Position numbers and translations under genes: made by a program
Part shown: positions 5,548 to 11,154 of the stretch, in pieces
Layout: the number at the start of each line of letters is the position of its first letter
Position numbering within the stretch: the first letter of the stretch is position 1
Source: RUG14121 sp964533935
Lineage (GTDB): Bacteria; Bacillota_I; Bacilli_A; RF39; UBA660
DNA: 11,154 bases
NCBI GenBank assembly: GCA_964533935.1
Contig: CAZHOG010000018.1
Coordinates: 1-11,154 of the forward strand
Direction of reading: 5' to 3'
The notes under the pieces: model-generated
Seen by the model: only the letters and a program-made list of their open reading frames with translations
Databases searched by the model: none
Told to the model about the DNA's origin: nothing

Positions 5548-6637
5548 TTATTTTTTTCTGTTTTTTACTTTTTTAATAAGATAATAAATACCATATCCAA
5601 TTCCACCAAGAAAAACAAATGCTAATATAGTTGAAATTGTTTCCTCAACTTTACTATATTTATGAACAGTAATTTCATAATTTTGTTCACTTCCATCTTC
5701 TGCAATTACTTTAATTTTCAAAAAGTTATCACCAGTTTTTAATTTGTCAATCTTATCAATTTCTGCTGTTGCTTTTTCATCATTCAATTTATAATCTATT
5801 GTTATTTTTGATGCAGATGAACTAGCATATACAGTTGCTTTATAATCACTAAATTTCACTTCTTCTTCATCAATAATAACTTTAATCCCTACATCAGAGC
5901 TTAATACTAATTCTCTAATAACATTTATATTATAACTCTTTTGCGTTCCATCTTCCGCAGTAACATCTATTACAATTTTATTTTCCCCAAGTTTTAAATT
6001 AGTATTATTTTTTATATCAAAAGTTGCTTTTGTATCGTTAGTAGTTACCTCTATACTTATTTTTTCTTTAGTAGTAGTAAATTTTATATCATCAAATTCT
6101 TTGAATTCCTTGCCATCAATTATCACTAATTTCAAAGTATTATCATTATTTTTGGTTTCTTCTTTAGCTGGTGTAATGACACTATTATTTGTATTATTAT
6201 CACTTGGAGTATTATTATTTGGAGTATTATTACTTGGAGTATTATTATTTGGAGTATTATTACTTGGAGTATTATTATTTGGAGTANNNNNNNNNNNNNN
6301 NNNNNNNNNNNNNNNNNNNNNNNNNNNNNNNNNNNNNNNNNNNNNNNNNNNNNNNNNNNNNNNNNNNNNNNNNNNNNNNNNNNNNNTTATTACTTGGAGT
6401 ATTATTTGTTTCATTTGAAGCACATGGATCACTGTAAATTGGATTACCAGTTGCATAATAAGTACCATCTCTGGACTCTGCTACATGCCAATGATTATCA
6501 CTACTATGTTGCCCATATGTTGCTCCATTACAAGTCTTGATTGATCCCTGTCTCAATCTTCCACTACTAGCACTTACACTTGGGCAACTAAACATAAATA
6601 ACGCTACTAACAATATATAAATTCCTTTTTTTAACAT
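5548..6637 (-). CDS. secreted surface protein: NHWH domain, Asn/Thr/Pro repeat, two cadherin-like domains, membrane anchor
   Basis: Start is the ATG at 6637 (MLKKGIYILL) with GAGG upstream; the upstream ATG at 6658 has no ribosome binding site. A signal peptide ends near VSAS (residues 20-24). Next is a Cys/His-rich segment with CNGATYGQHSSDNHWHVA (36-53) and a second Cys at 72, suggestive of metal or disulfide binding. A TPSNN/TPNNN repeat follows and contains a 100-N assembly gap. Then come two cadherin-like beta-sandwich domains (about 5910-6145 and 5640-5905; signatures AEDGTQKSYNINV and AEDGSEQNYEITV), a membrane helix (about 5575-5635) and a Lys/Arg tail. The known 990 bases are a multiple of three, so the gene is intact if the true gap is too. 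It is the last gene of the cargo operon, overlapping nothing but closely following the DUF3006 gene. Confidence 0.75.
6201..6405 (-). repeat. 15/30-bp coding tandem repeat (TPSNN/TPNNN)
   Basis: The motif GGAGT recurs at 6206, 6221, 6236, 6251, 6266 and 6281 and again at 6396 after the gap, with a period of 15 bases. TPSNN and TPNNN units alternate, giving a 30-base higher-order unit. This low-complexity array makes a flexible linker between the NHWH domain and the cadherin-like domains, and it explains why the assembly broke here. Confidence 0.85.
6287..6386. other. assembly gap, 100 Ns
   Basis: Exactly 100 Ns, a usual placeholder size, lie inside the tandem repeat. With 100 bases the reading frame breaks. 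For the frame and the repeat phase to continue, the missing length must be a multiple of 15, and of 30 if the S/N alternation holds. Confidence 0.95.
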
Positions 6638-6641
6638 AATT

Positions 6642-6839
6642 TTAATCCTCAAACACATTGTTTACTAACTCTTGAATGTGTTTTTTCCTTTCTTCTGTTT
6701 CTTCTTTATCTATTTCTATTTTAACAATATCTCCTTCTTTTGAGTTAGGTACAAGAACCTTTGGAATGCTTACAAAATTTCCAACATCTAGTTCAACAAC
6801 AGCATATTGTCCTTCAAATCTATCAATTATTACTTTCAT
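6642..6839 (-). CDS. DUF3006 family protein
   Basis: A protein of 65 residues: MKVIIDRFEGQYAVVELDVG, then a FVSIPKVLVPNSKEGDIVKI segment and a charged helical tail. This is the pattern of DUF3006, a small beta-rich family often encoded beside ComEC-like MBL proteins in Bacillota. The start chosen is the inner ATG at 6839, because the GGGAGG site lies between it and the ATG at 6851. It begins 13 bases after the MBL gene and ends four bases before the surface-protein start, so all three are translated from one message. Its function is unknown; a small partner of the MBL protein is a fair inference. Confidence 0.8.
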   Translation of the reverse strand: MKVIIDRFEGQYAVVELDVGNFVSIPKVLVPNSKEGDIVKIEIDKEETEERKKHIQELVNNVFED

Positions 6840-6852
6840 ATATCCTCCCATA

Positions 6853-8175
6853 CTATCTTGATGAATTTATTTCCAATGAATTTCCATCACTCAACGCAAT
6901 TATATTCCCATTAAAATCAGTTCTATAAACTTTAGCACCTGAAGTTGTCCATCTATCAATAATATTTTGATATGGATGATCATACCTATTACTATTACCA
7001 ACCATTATTATTACATATTTTGCATTTACTTTATTTACAAATGATTGTCCTGATGATGTATCACTCCCATGATGTCCAATTTTAATAACATCTGCTGAAA
7101 CATCTGACATTATTTCATTTTCACTTTTTGTTTCTGCATCACCCATAAATAAAAATTTTCTAGTACCATAATTCATTCTAATAACAGCTGAATAATTATT
7201 TAAATTATTATAACTTTCACTATTTGGGGCAATTATATCTATCTTTAAATTATCATTATTGATAATAGTAATACCTGCTTTAGCATTTGTAACTTTTAAT
7301 CCGCTTTGTGAAATAGTATTTAATAAGTTTTCATAAGTCTTACTAGTAGATATAGCCTTTGGCATATATACATTTCCAATTGTAAAATTATTTAATATAT
7401 AAGCTAAACCACCTATATGATCAGAATGGGGATGAGTACCAATTACGTAATCTATTTTTTTATAGCCTAATTTTTTAATATAATTTGAAACAATTATTCC
7501 CTTTGAAGATTCTCCAGCATCTATTAGCATTACCATACCATTTGGTAATTCTATAAATATTGAATCACCTTGTCCAACATCTATATAATGAATTTTTAAC
7601 ATATTATTTGAAATAACTTGATTGGCATTATCAACCGGTGGATTGGATGGTGCTATGCCATCATTATCTTGAAAATTATTTTCCTGATTAGTAGTATCTT
7701 CCTTAATCAAATTTTCAATCTCATCTTTTATTTCATCTTCTGGAAGTGTTGACTCGTCTTCTATTGGAATAATATCAGGATTTTTTTCTTTATATATTAT
7801 TTCTGTTTCTGAAAGTGCATCTATACGTTCCCAGTAATTATTTGAATGACACATGTTTATTAACTTCCCACAGCATAATACTAAAAATGCAATAATAATA
7901 AATCCTAAAATGTCAGACCATATTTTTTTCCTTTTCAATAACGGAAGATTATCCTTTATATTAAAATTAGAAATAAATAAGATTGGGATTGAAAATGAAA
8001 GTGCATTTAGTATCATAGTAGTTTTATAAATAAACATATCATAAATATTTGCTTTGATTTCAGGAACATCTCTAATTGCAACTATAAGCATAATTATACA
8101 AAACAAATAGTATATACAAGCAATAATTTTTTTCCACAATTTATTAGTTCTAAAACCAACTAATTTACAATTCAT
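6853..8175 (-). CDS. membrane-anchored ComEC-type MBL-fold hydrolase
   Basis: A protein of 440 residues. Three membrane helices are at about 17-34, 52-70 and 86-104; the positively charged ends (NKLWKK and KRKK) put the N-terminus inside and the C-terminus outside. An acidic, Asn/Pro-rich linker (about 120-190) leads to an MBL domain (192-440). Its motifs are DVGQGDS (199-205), THPHSDH (247-253, the HxHxDH metal site), FMGDAE (343-348), KIGHHGS (365-371) and DHPY (399-402). These match the metallo-beta-lactamase domain of ComEC/Rec2, thought to be a nuclease in DNA uptake, but the ComEC channel is absent. The start is the ATG at 8175 with AAGGTG upstream; a TTG at 8223 would extend it by 16 residues. 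Substrate unknown: DNA or another phosphodiester is likely. Confidence 0.85.
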   Translation of the reverse strand: MNCKLVGFRTNKLWKKIIACIYYLFCIIMLIVAIRDVPEIKANIYDMFIYKTTMILNALSFSIPILFISNFNIKDNLPLLKRKKIWSDILGFIIIAFLVLCCGKLINMCHSNNYWERIDALSETEIIYKEKNPDIIPIEDESTLPEDEIKDEIENLIKEDTTNQENNFQDNDGIAPSNPPVDNANQVISNNMLKIHYIDVGQGDSIFIELPNGMVMLIDAGESSKGIIVSNYIKKLGYKKIDYVIGTHPHSDHIGGLAYILNNFTIGNVYMPKAISTSKTYENLLNTISQSGLKVTNAKAGITIINNDNLKIDIIAPNSESYNNLNNYSAVIRMNYGTRKFLFMGDAETKSENEIMSDVSADVIKIGHHGSDTSSGQSFVNKVNAKYVIIMVGNSNRYDHPYQNIIDRWTTSGAKVYRTDFNGNIIALSDGNSLEINSSR

Positions 8176-8290
8176 ATTCTCACACCTTAATTTATAATTG
8201 CTAACATTATATTTATGCACCAATTATATCATATTTTGTTTTTTTAATAAACATTTCCCTTCAAAAACCATAATACAAAACTAAATAGTC

Positions 8291-8542
8291 TTACTTTTTA
8301 CATTTAAAAATTACGTAGGCAATAATAATTACTTCTATTACTAATAAAATAATTGCTACATCTATTGCCATGCCAGGGCTAATTATTGTTAAGGAGAAAT
8401 CTTTTGGTATATTTAATAATACACAAAACTCAATAGCCACTTTGTAATTGAATATACTTATTCCAGTAAAACATAAAATAATTAATGTAAAAACAAGTGA
8501 TTTTACCACATATATACAAAAGTCTCTAAACCCTAAGTACAC
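8291..8542 (-). CDS. small membrane protein, two helices
   Basis: A protein of 83 residues with two hydrophobic helices (about 12-30 and 60-78) and a basic tail (KCKK). The start is uncertain. A GTG at 8542 has GAGGTGA eight bases upstream and is preferred; a GTG at 8554 would add four residues but overlaps that site. It is the first gene of the cargo operon, followed by a 115-base gap and the MBL gene. No family is recognised. With the MBL and surface proteins it could form a membrane complex, which is inference from position only. Confidence 0.6.
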   Translation of the reverse strand: MYLGFRDFCIYVVKSLVFTLIILCFTGISIFNYKVAIEFCVLLNIPKDFSLTIISPGMAIDVAIILLVIEVIIIAYVIFKCKK

Positions 8543-8566
8543 AATATATATCACCTCTTTGAATCA

Positions 8567-8624
8567 ATTATATCACTTTTTGGTATATGTTCCATACTTT
8601 TGGTATCAAAACCATTTTAAATGG
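8567..8624. promoter_or_regulatory. divergent control region of the cargo operon
   Basis: On the minus strand a TATAAT (8567-8572) lies just before the cargo operon. Two direct repeats follow, ACTTTTTGGTAT (8575-8586) and ACTTTTGGTAT (8596-8606), 21 bases apart, i.e. two helical turns. A perfect palindrome CCATTTTAAATGG is at 8612-8624, 23 bases before the start of the divergent regulator gene. Both are likely binding sites for that regulator. No clear -35 box is seen, so the cargo promoter may need an activator. Confidence 0.5.
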
Positions 8625-8647
8625 GAAAATTAAGATGGTGATATAGT

Positions 8648-9073
8648 ATGGTAGATAATAATTTAAAATATGCACGTGAAGAACTTGAAATGACACAAAA
8701 TGAATTAGGTTATATATTTGGTGTAAAAAAGGCAACTATATCAAATTGGGAAAATGCGTACGACATAATTCCATTAAATAAACTAATTAAATTTTGTAAT
8801 CTTTATAAATATTCTTTAGACTTTATTGTTGGATTCAATAGAAAGAATATTTCATATCATAAACTTGATAAACCAGATAAAAAGGTAATTGGTAAAAAAC
8901 TTAAAGATTTAAGAAATAAATTAAAACTTACTCAACAACAGATTGCAGATGAATGTTCTATATCTCGTGCTACTTATTGTCATTATGAAATAGGAATGAA
9001 TTTAGTATCAACATTAACACTATACACAATTTGTAAGAATCACAAAATATCAATGGATTTATTTTTTAGATAA
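8648..9073 (+). CDS. regulator with two XRE helix-turn-helix domains
   Basis: A protein of 141 residues made of two XRE domains and a short linker. HTH 1 is at about 6-62 (LKYAREELEMTQNELGYIFG, then KKATISNWENAY). HTH 2 is at about 82-141 (IGKKLKDLRNKLKLTQQQIA, then ISRATYCHYEIG and LYTICKNHKISMDLFF). Each half ends with the usual CxxY/K-hSLDFI- or MDLFF-type helix. Two DNA-binding units in one chain would suit binding to closely spaced repeats. It is divergent from the cargo operon and is the natural candidate regulator of it. The ribosome binding site is weak (GGTGAT, six bases before the ATG), so expression may be low. Confidence 0.85.
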   Translation: MVDNNLKYAREELEMTQNELGYIFGVKKATISNWENAYDIIPLNKLIKFCNLYKYSLDFIVGFNRKNISYHKLDKPDKKVIGKKLKDLRNKLKLTQQQIADECSISRATYCHYEIGMNLVSTLTLYTICKNHKISMDLFFR

Positions 9074-9074
9074 T

Positions 9075-9119
9075 AAAAAAAGTGAGAATATGCTAATTAA
9101 ATTACATATCTTACTTTTT
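9075..9119 (+). terminator. terminator after the double-HTH gene
   Basis: AAAAAGTGAGAATATG pairs with CATATCTTACTTTTT (one bulge) around a short A/T loop and ends in a T run. It begins within a few bases of the stop codon and could act in both directions, also stopping transcription from the convergent relaxase operon. Confidence 0.7.
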
Positions 9120-9179
9120 ATTTATTTTATAATATCTAATGAATAATAATATTCATAATATATTAAGTTTTTCATTAAT

Positions 9180-9521
9180 TTATTTATTTATATTTTCATT
9201 TTCAAAGTCTAATTGAAATATATTAAATAGCAATTCAACAGAAATTCTTTTCTTATCATTATAATCAAGTTCCATATTCTTTGCTAATAAAAATATTAAA
9301 CTTTCATATTTAGATAAATTAGTTATCGTATTGATATAATTAGGTTCTAGCATAACTAATACTTTCTTTAATACTTTAATCACACTATCAACATTATAAT
9401 TAGTTGAAAAATTTTTATTTTCTAATATATAAATTGCTAATCTAACTTTATCCACATTTTCTAAATTATCAAAATCTTTGATTATATTATATACCTTTAA
9501 ACTATTATCTTCTAATAACAC
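9180..9521 (-). CDS. hypothetical helical protein downstream of the relaxase
   Basis: A protein of 113 residues, predicted all-helical and acidic, with no membrane segment or recognised motif (for example VDKVRLAIYILENKNFS and LSKYESLIFLLAKNMELDY). The start is a GTG at 9521 with GGAGGG six bases upstream; an in-frame GTG at 9539 would add six residues but precedes that site. It follows the relaxase gene in the same orientation and could be a mobilisation accessory or an unrelated passenger. Confidence 0.6.
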   Translation of the reverse strand: MLLEDNSLKVYNIIKDFDNLENVDKVRLAIYILENKNFSTNYNVDSVIKVLKKVLVMLEPNYINTITNLSKYESLIFLLAKNMELDYNDKKRISVELLFNIFQLDFENENINK

Positions 9522-9545
9522 ATTATCCCTCCAATTCACATTTTA

Positions 9546-9570
9546 AGGCATTTATGCCTCTTTTTGTTTT
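9546..9570 (+). terminator. plus-strand terminator-like hairpin
   Basis: AGGCAT/ATGCCT (9546-9559) is followed on the plus strand by TCTTTTTGTTTT. It faces transcription coming from the double-HTH gene side. On the minus strand there is no T run, so it is a poor terminator for the relaxase gene. Confidence 0.5.
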
Positions 9571-9692
9571 AATACTAGTTCATTAAACGTAAGGTTAAGA
9601 TTGGAATATAGCCATAATATGTAGGAATAATCCAATTTTTCCTTGTACTATTTATCACTCTGACAAAAATAAAAGTCAAGTGTTTTTTTCTT

Positions 9693-10964
9693 TTATAAAC
9701 TTAAATCAAAATCATCTTTATCTTTATTATTTCTTCTAGATTTATAATAGTCAGGAAGATTAGCATAGTAAAATAATTCATCTTCTTTATCAGTTCGTTT
9801 AGCAATATCATATATATCATTTGAATTAAAATCTTTATTATCATAATAGCCTTTTACTTGTTCCACAACTTCATCTTTTGTTTCTTCATTTCCTATCTTT
9901 AATAATTTTCTAAAAAATTCTTTGATTATATTTAGGATATTATTTATAAATGTTTTTAATCCATCATTTTCTTCGGTTAGTTCTTTATTTCTATTTTTTA
10001 ATCTACTTATTTCTTTTTCCATACTTTGATTTTCTTTTTCTAATGATTGATGACTTTTTGTAAATGATTGAACTTCATTAAACAAATTATCTACCTTTGG
10101 TTGAAATTGTATTGCTTTCTTTGTTTGATTAATAACATTATTCATAATTTCAAAGGTATCCTTTTCTACAATTACATGTTTCTTATCAAAAGGAATACTT
10201 TTATTTGTTTTTAACTTTTCTTCAAAATCATTCATAGCATTACCTAAATTCTTATTTATAGTATCAACCTTATTTTCATAATATCTAGTTGTTTTTTTGA
10301 AATCTCTGACACGCTGATGTTTGGCATCACTACCTTTAATTCCCCTTTCTAATTCATACCCCTTTGATGCTAATCTGTTATGATATTTATCCTGTAATTC
10401 TGATAAATGAATTTTATCTCTAATAAATTGTTTTTTAGATATGGTATATCTTTCTGTATTAGTTCTTTTATCTAACTTTTTAACAAGTGGTATTACAACA
10501 CAATGAACATGTGGTGTTAATTCATCTAAATGAACAGTAGCATGTAGTACTTGTTCTTTTTTATAGCCTAAATCTTTATAAACAAATTCCATACATGTAT
10601 CAGCCCATTTTTTAATATCATCTTTACTCATATTAGTAAAAAATTCATTTGTTGCTGTAAATAATAATTCATCAGCAACTACATTTTTTGACATATTTAA
10701 CATTTGATTAAAAGTTTTTAATCTCTCTTTTCTTTCTGTCTTTTGTTTTTCATCATGTTGCTTTCTATATTCTATAGTTTTATTATAAAAACCCTTAACA
10801 TATTTATCAGTTAAGGGTACAAGTTCAATATTATTTTTACTTAATTCTATTTTAATATTTTTATTAGAATTATAAGCTTTCTTTTCTCTTTTGTTATGTG
10901 ATCCTATCTGTGCTAAATCATTTAAAGTATAAATAGGTTCACTTCTAAATATTGCATAATTCAT
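9693..10964 (-). CDS. mobV: MobV-type relaxase (Mob/Pre family)
   Basis: A protein of 423 residues. Near the N-terminus, SHNKREKKAYNSNKN (22-36) matches the region around His22 of pMV158 MobM, the residue reported to attack DNA; here it is His23. The metal-binding motif HLDELTPHVH spans 145-154 (His145, Asp147, Glu148, His152, His154). The family segment YELERGIKGSDAKHQRV is at 203-219. The C-terminal half has a coiled coil (about 290-350), probably for dimerisation. The start is an ATG with GGAGG upstream. It should nick the element at oriT, probably just upstream (11031-11043), and pilot the strand through a helper conjugation system. All motifs needed for activity are present. Confidence 0.93.
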   Translation of the reverse strand: MNYAIFRSEPIYTLNDLAQIGSHNKREKKAYNSNKNIKIELSKNNIELVPLTDKYVKGFYNKTIEYRKQHDEKQKTERKERLKTFNQMLNMSKNVVADELLFTATNEFFTNMSKDDIKKWADTCMEFVYKDLGYKKEQVLHATVHLDELTPHVHCVVIPLVKKLDKRTNTERYTISKKQFIRDKIHLSELQDKYHNRLASKGYELERGIKGSDAKHQRVRDFKKTTRYYENKVDTINKNLGNAMNDFEEKLKTNKSIPFDKKHVIVEKDTFEIMNNVINQTKKAIQFQPKVDNLFNEVQSFTKSHQSLEKENQSMEKEISRLKNRNKELTEENDGLKTFINNILNIIKEFFRKLLKIGNEETKDEVVEQVKGYYDNKDFNSNDIYDIAKRTDKEDELFYYANLPDYYKSRRNNKDKDDFDLSL

Positions 10965-11030
10965 ATATTACCTCCATTTCTAATTATTGCAAAATAAAAA
11001 CAAATACCTTTTAATATTTGCTTAAATACT

Positions 11031-11043
11031 TTATACACTATAA
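11031..11043 (-). promoter_or_regulatory. oriT: candidate oriT hairpin upstream of the relaxase
   Basis: On the minus strand, TTATA-GTG-TATAA is a perfect hairpin about 70 bases before the relaxase start. The pMV158 oriT has GTATA-GTGTGT-TATAC at the equivalent place, with nicking near TAGTGTG/TTA. The shared part is TATAGTGT. A second small hairpin, CAAATA/TATTTG, lies between it and the gene. Position and core sequence fit a MobV oriT, but the match is short in AT-rich DNA. Confidence 0.4.
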
Positions 11044-11084
11044 TTAATGGATACATCTTAAATAACATTTAATTTTATTTAGTA

Positions 11085-11110
11085 CTTTTTTGTGTCTAGA
11101 CATAAACTCC
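11085..11110. other. right attachment junction of the element
   Basis: The element arm CTTTTTTGTGTCTAG (11085-11099) is the inverted partner of the arm at 56-70. The core AC is at 11100-11101 and the host half-site ATAAACTCC at 11102-11110. The two host halves joined on the minus strand give GGAGTTTAT-GT-AGTAACACC, the predicted empty site (attB). Confidence 0.8.
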
Positions 11111-11154
11111 TTCTTCATTTTTTAATATTATTTGTTCATGATTATTAGTTTCAT
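11100..11154 (-). pseudogene. 5'-side fragment of the interrupted host gene
   Basis: On the minus strand the frame from the window edge reads ETNNHEQIILKNEEGVYV and would then meet a TAG four bases into the element (GTC TAG). The other two minus frames contain stops. With the left fragment it forms a continuous frame after excision. The family is not recognised, and the true start lies outside the window. Confidence 0.6.

Larger units (their letters stand above)
54..11101. mobile_element. integrated mobilizable element (serine recombinase plus MobV relaxase)
   Basis: The bounds are the two GT/AC core dinucleotides with inverted arms next to them. Inside are a large serine recombinase near the left end, a MobV-type relaxase near the right end, an SSB-like protein, small winged-helix proteins with iteron-like repeats, XRE regulators and a cargo operon. 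No conjugation machinery (VirB4, VirD4 or similar) is present, so it should be mobilizable rather than self-transmissible. The general plan (serine recombinase plus Mob_Pre relaxase) recalls the Tn4451 class, but the gene content otherwise differs. The size is 11,046 bp with one core, counting 100 Ns of unknown true length. Confidence 0.85.

Noticed and set aside
6101..6437. Plus-strand open frames across the repeat at 6200-6400 (LLFGVLLLGV or LEYYY type)
   Set aside because: They are the antisense of the TPSNN/TPNNN repeat, have no ribosome binding site, and run through the N gap.
102..10964. Mycoplasma-type code (TGA read as Trp)
   Set aside because: All genes are full length under the standard code and their Trp residues are read from TGG, so there is no sign of recoding.
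54..11101. Inverted end repeats as a sign of a DDE (IS-type) transposon
   Set aside because: There is no DDE transposase, no target duplication beyond the two-base core, and the arms lie next to a shared GT. This suits a serine recombinase attP split in two.

Overview
The window holds one complete integrated mobile element of about 11 kb, inserted into a protein-coding gene of a very AT-rich Gram-positive bacterium (Bacillota type). The evidence for the host type is strong AGGAGG-like ribosome binding sites, short operons, a resolvase/recombinase-type large serine recombinase and a pMV158/MobM-type relaxase. The standard bacterial code fits: no in-frame TGA codon has to be read through.

Ends. 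The element can be delimited exactly. A 15-base arm at 56-70 and its near-perfect inverted copy at 11085-11099 (14 of 15 bases match) each lie beside the dinucleotide AC (54-55 and 11100-11101; GT on the minus strand). Taking out everything between the two dinucleotides fuses the flanks into one open reading frame on the minus strand. The element therefore interrupts an unidentified host gene, and reading from that gene into the element meets a TAG at once. This is the geometry of a large serine recombinase acting on an attP with dyad arms around a GT core.

Layout, left to right. (1) 102-956: a Bro-N/DinD-like protein. (2) 1005-3325, minus strand: an operon of the serine recombinase, two tiny genes (50 and 24 residues) and an OB-fold, SSB-like protein. 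(3) 3398-4109: three 23-bp iteron-like repeats and two small winged-helix proteins, a likely replication/control module. (4) 4110-5197: a divergent control region with promoters on both strands, then an XRE repressor overlapping the gene for a four-helix membrane protein. (5) 5198-5547: a 350-base gene-free stretch packed with stem-loops. (6) 5548-8542, minus strand: the cargo operon. It encodes a small membrane protein, a membrane-anchored ComEC-type metallo-beta-lactamase-fold (MBL) protein, a DUF3006 protein, and a secreted, membrane-anchored surface protein with an NHWH motif and two cadherin-like domains. A 100-N assembly gap falls inside the last gene. (7) 8648-9073: a divergent regulator with two XRE domains. 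(8) 9180-10964, minus strand: the MobV relaxase and a small unknown gene. A candidate oriT lies just upstream of the relaxase.

How it fits together. The recombinase integrates and excises the element. The relaxase and oriT would let it be mobilised by a helper conjugation system, since no type IV secretion genes are present. The winged-helix/OB-fold genes and iterons could maintain an excised circle. The cargo operon is the least explained part: its domains point to an extracellular MBL enzyme working with a surface protein, possibly on DNA or on the cell envelope.
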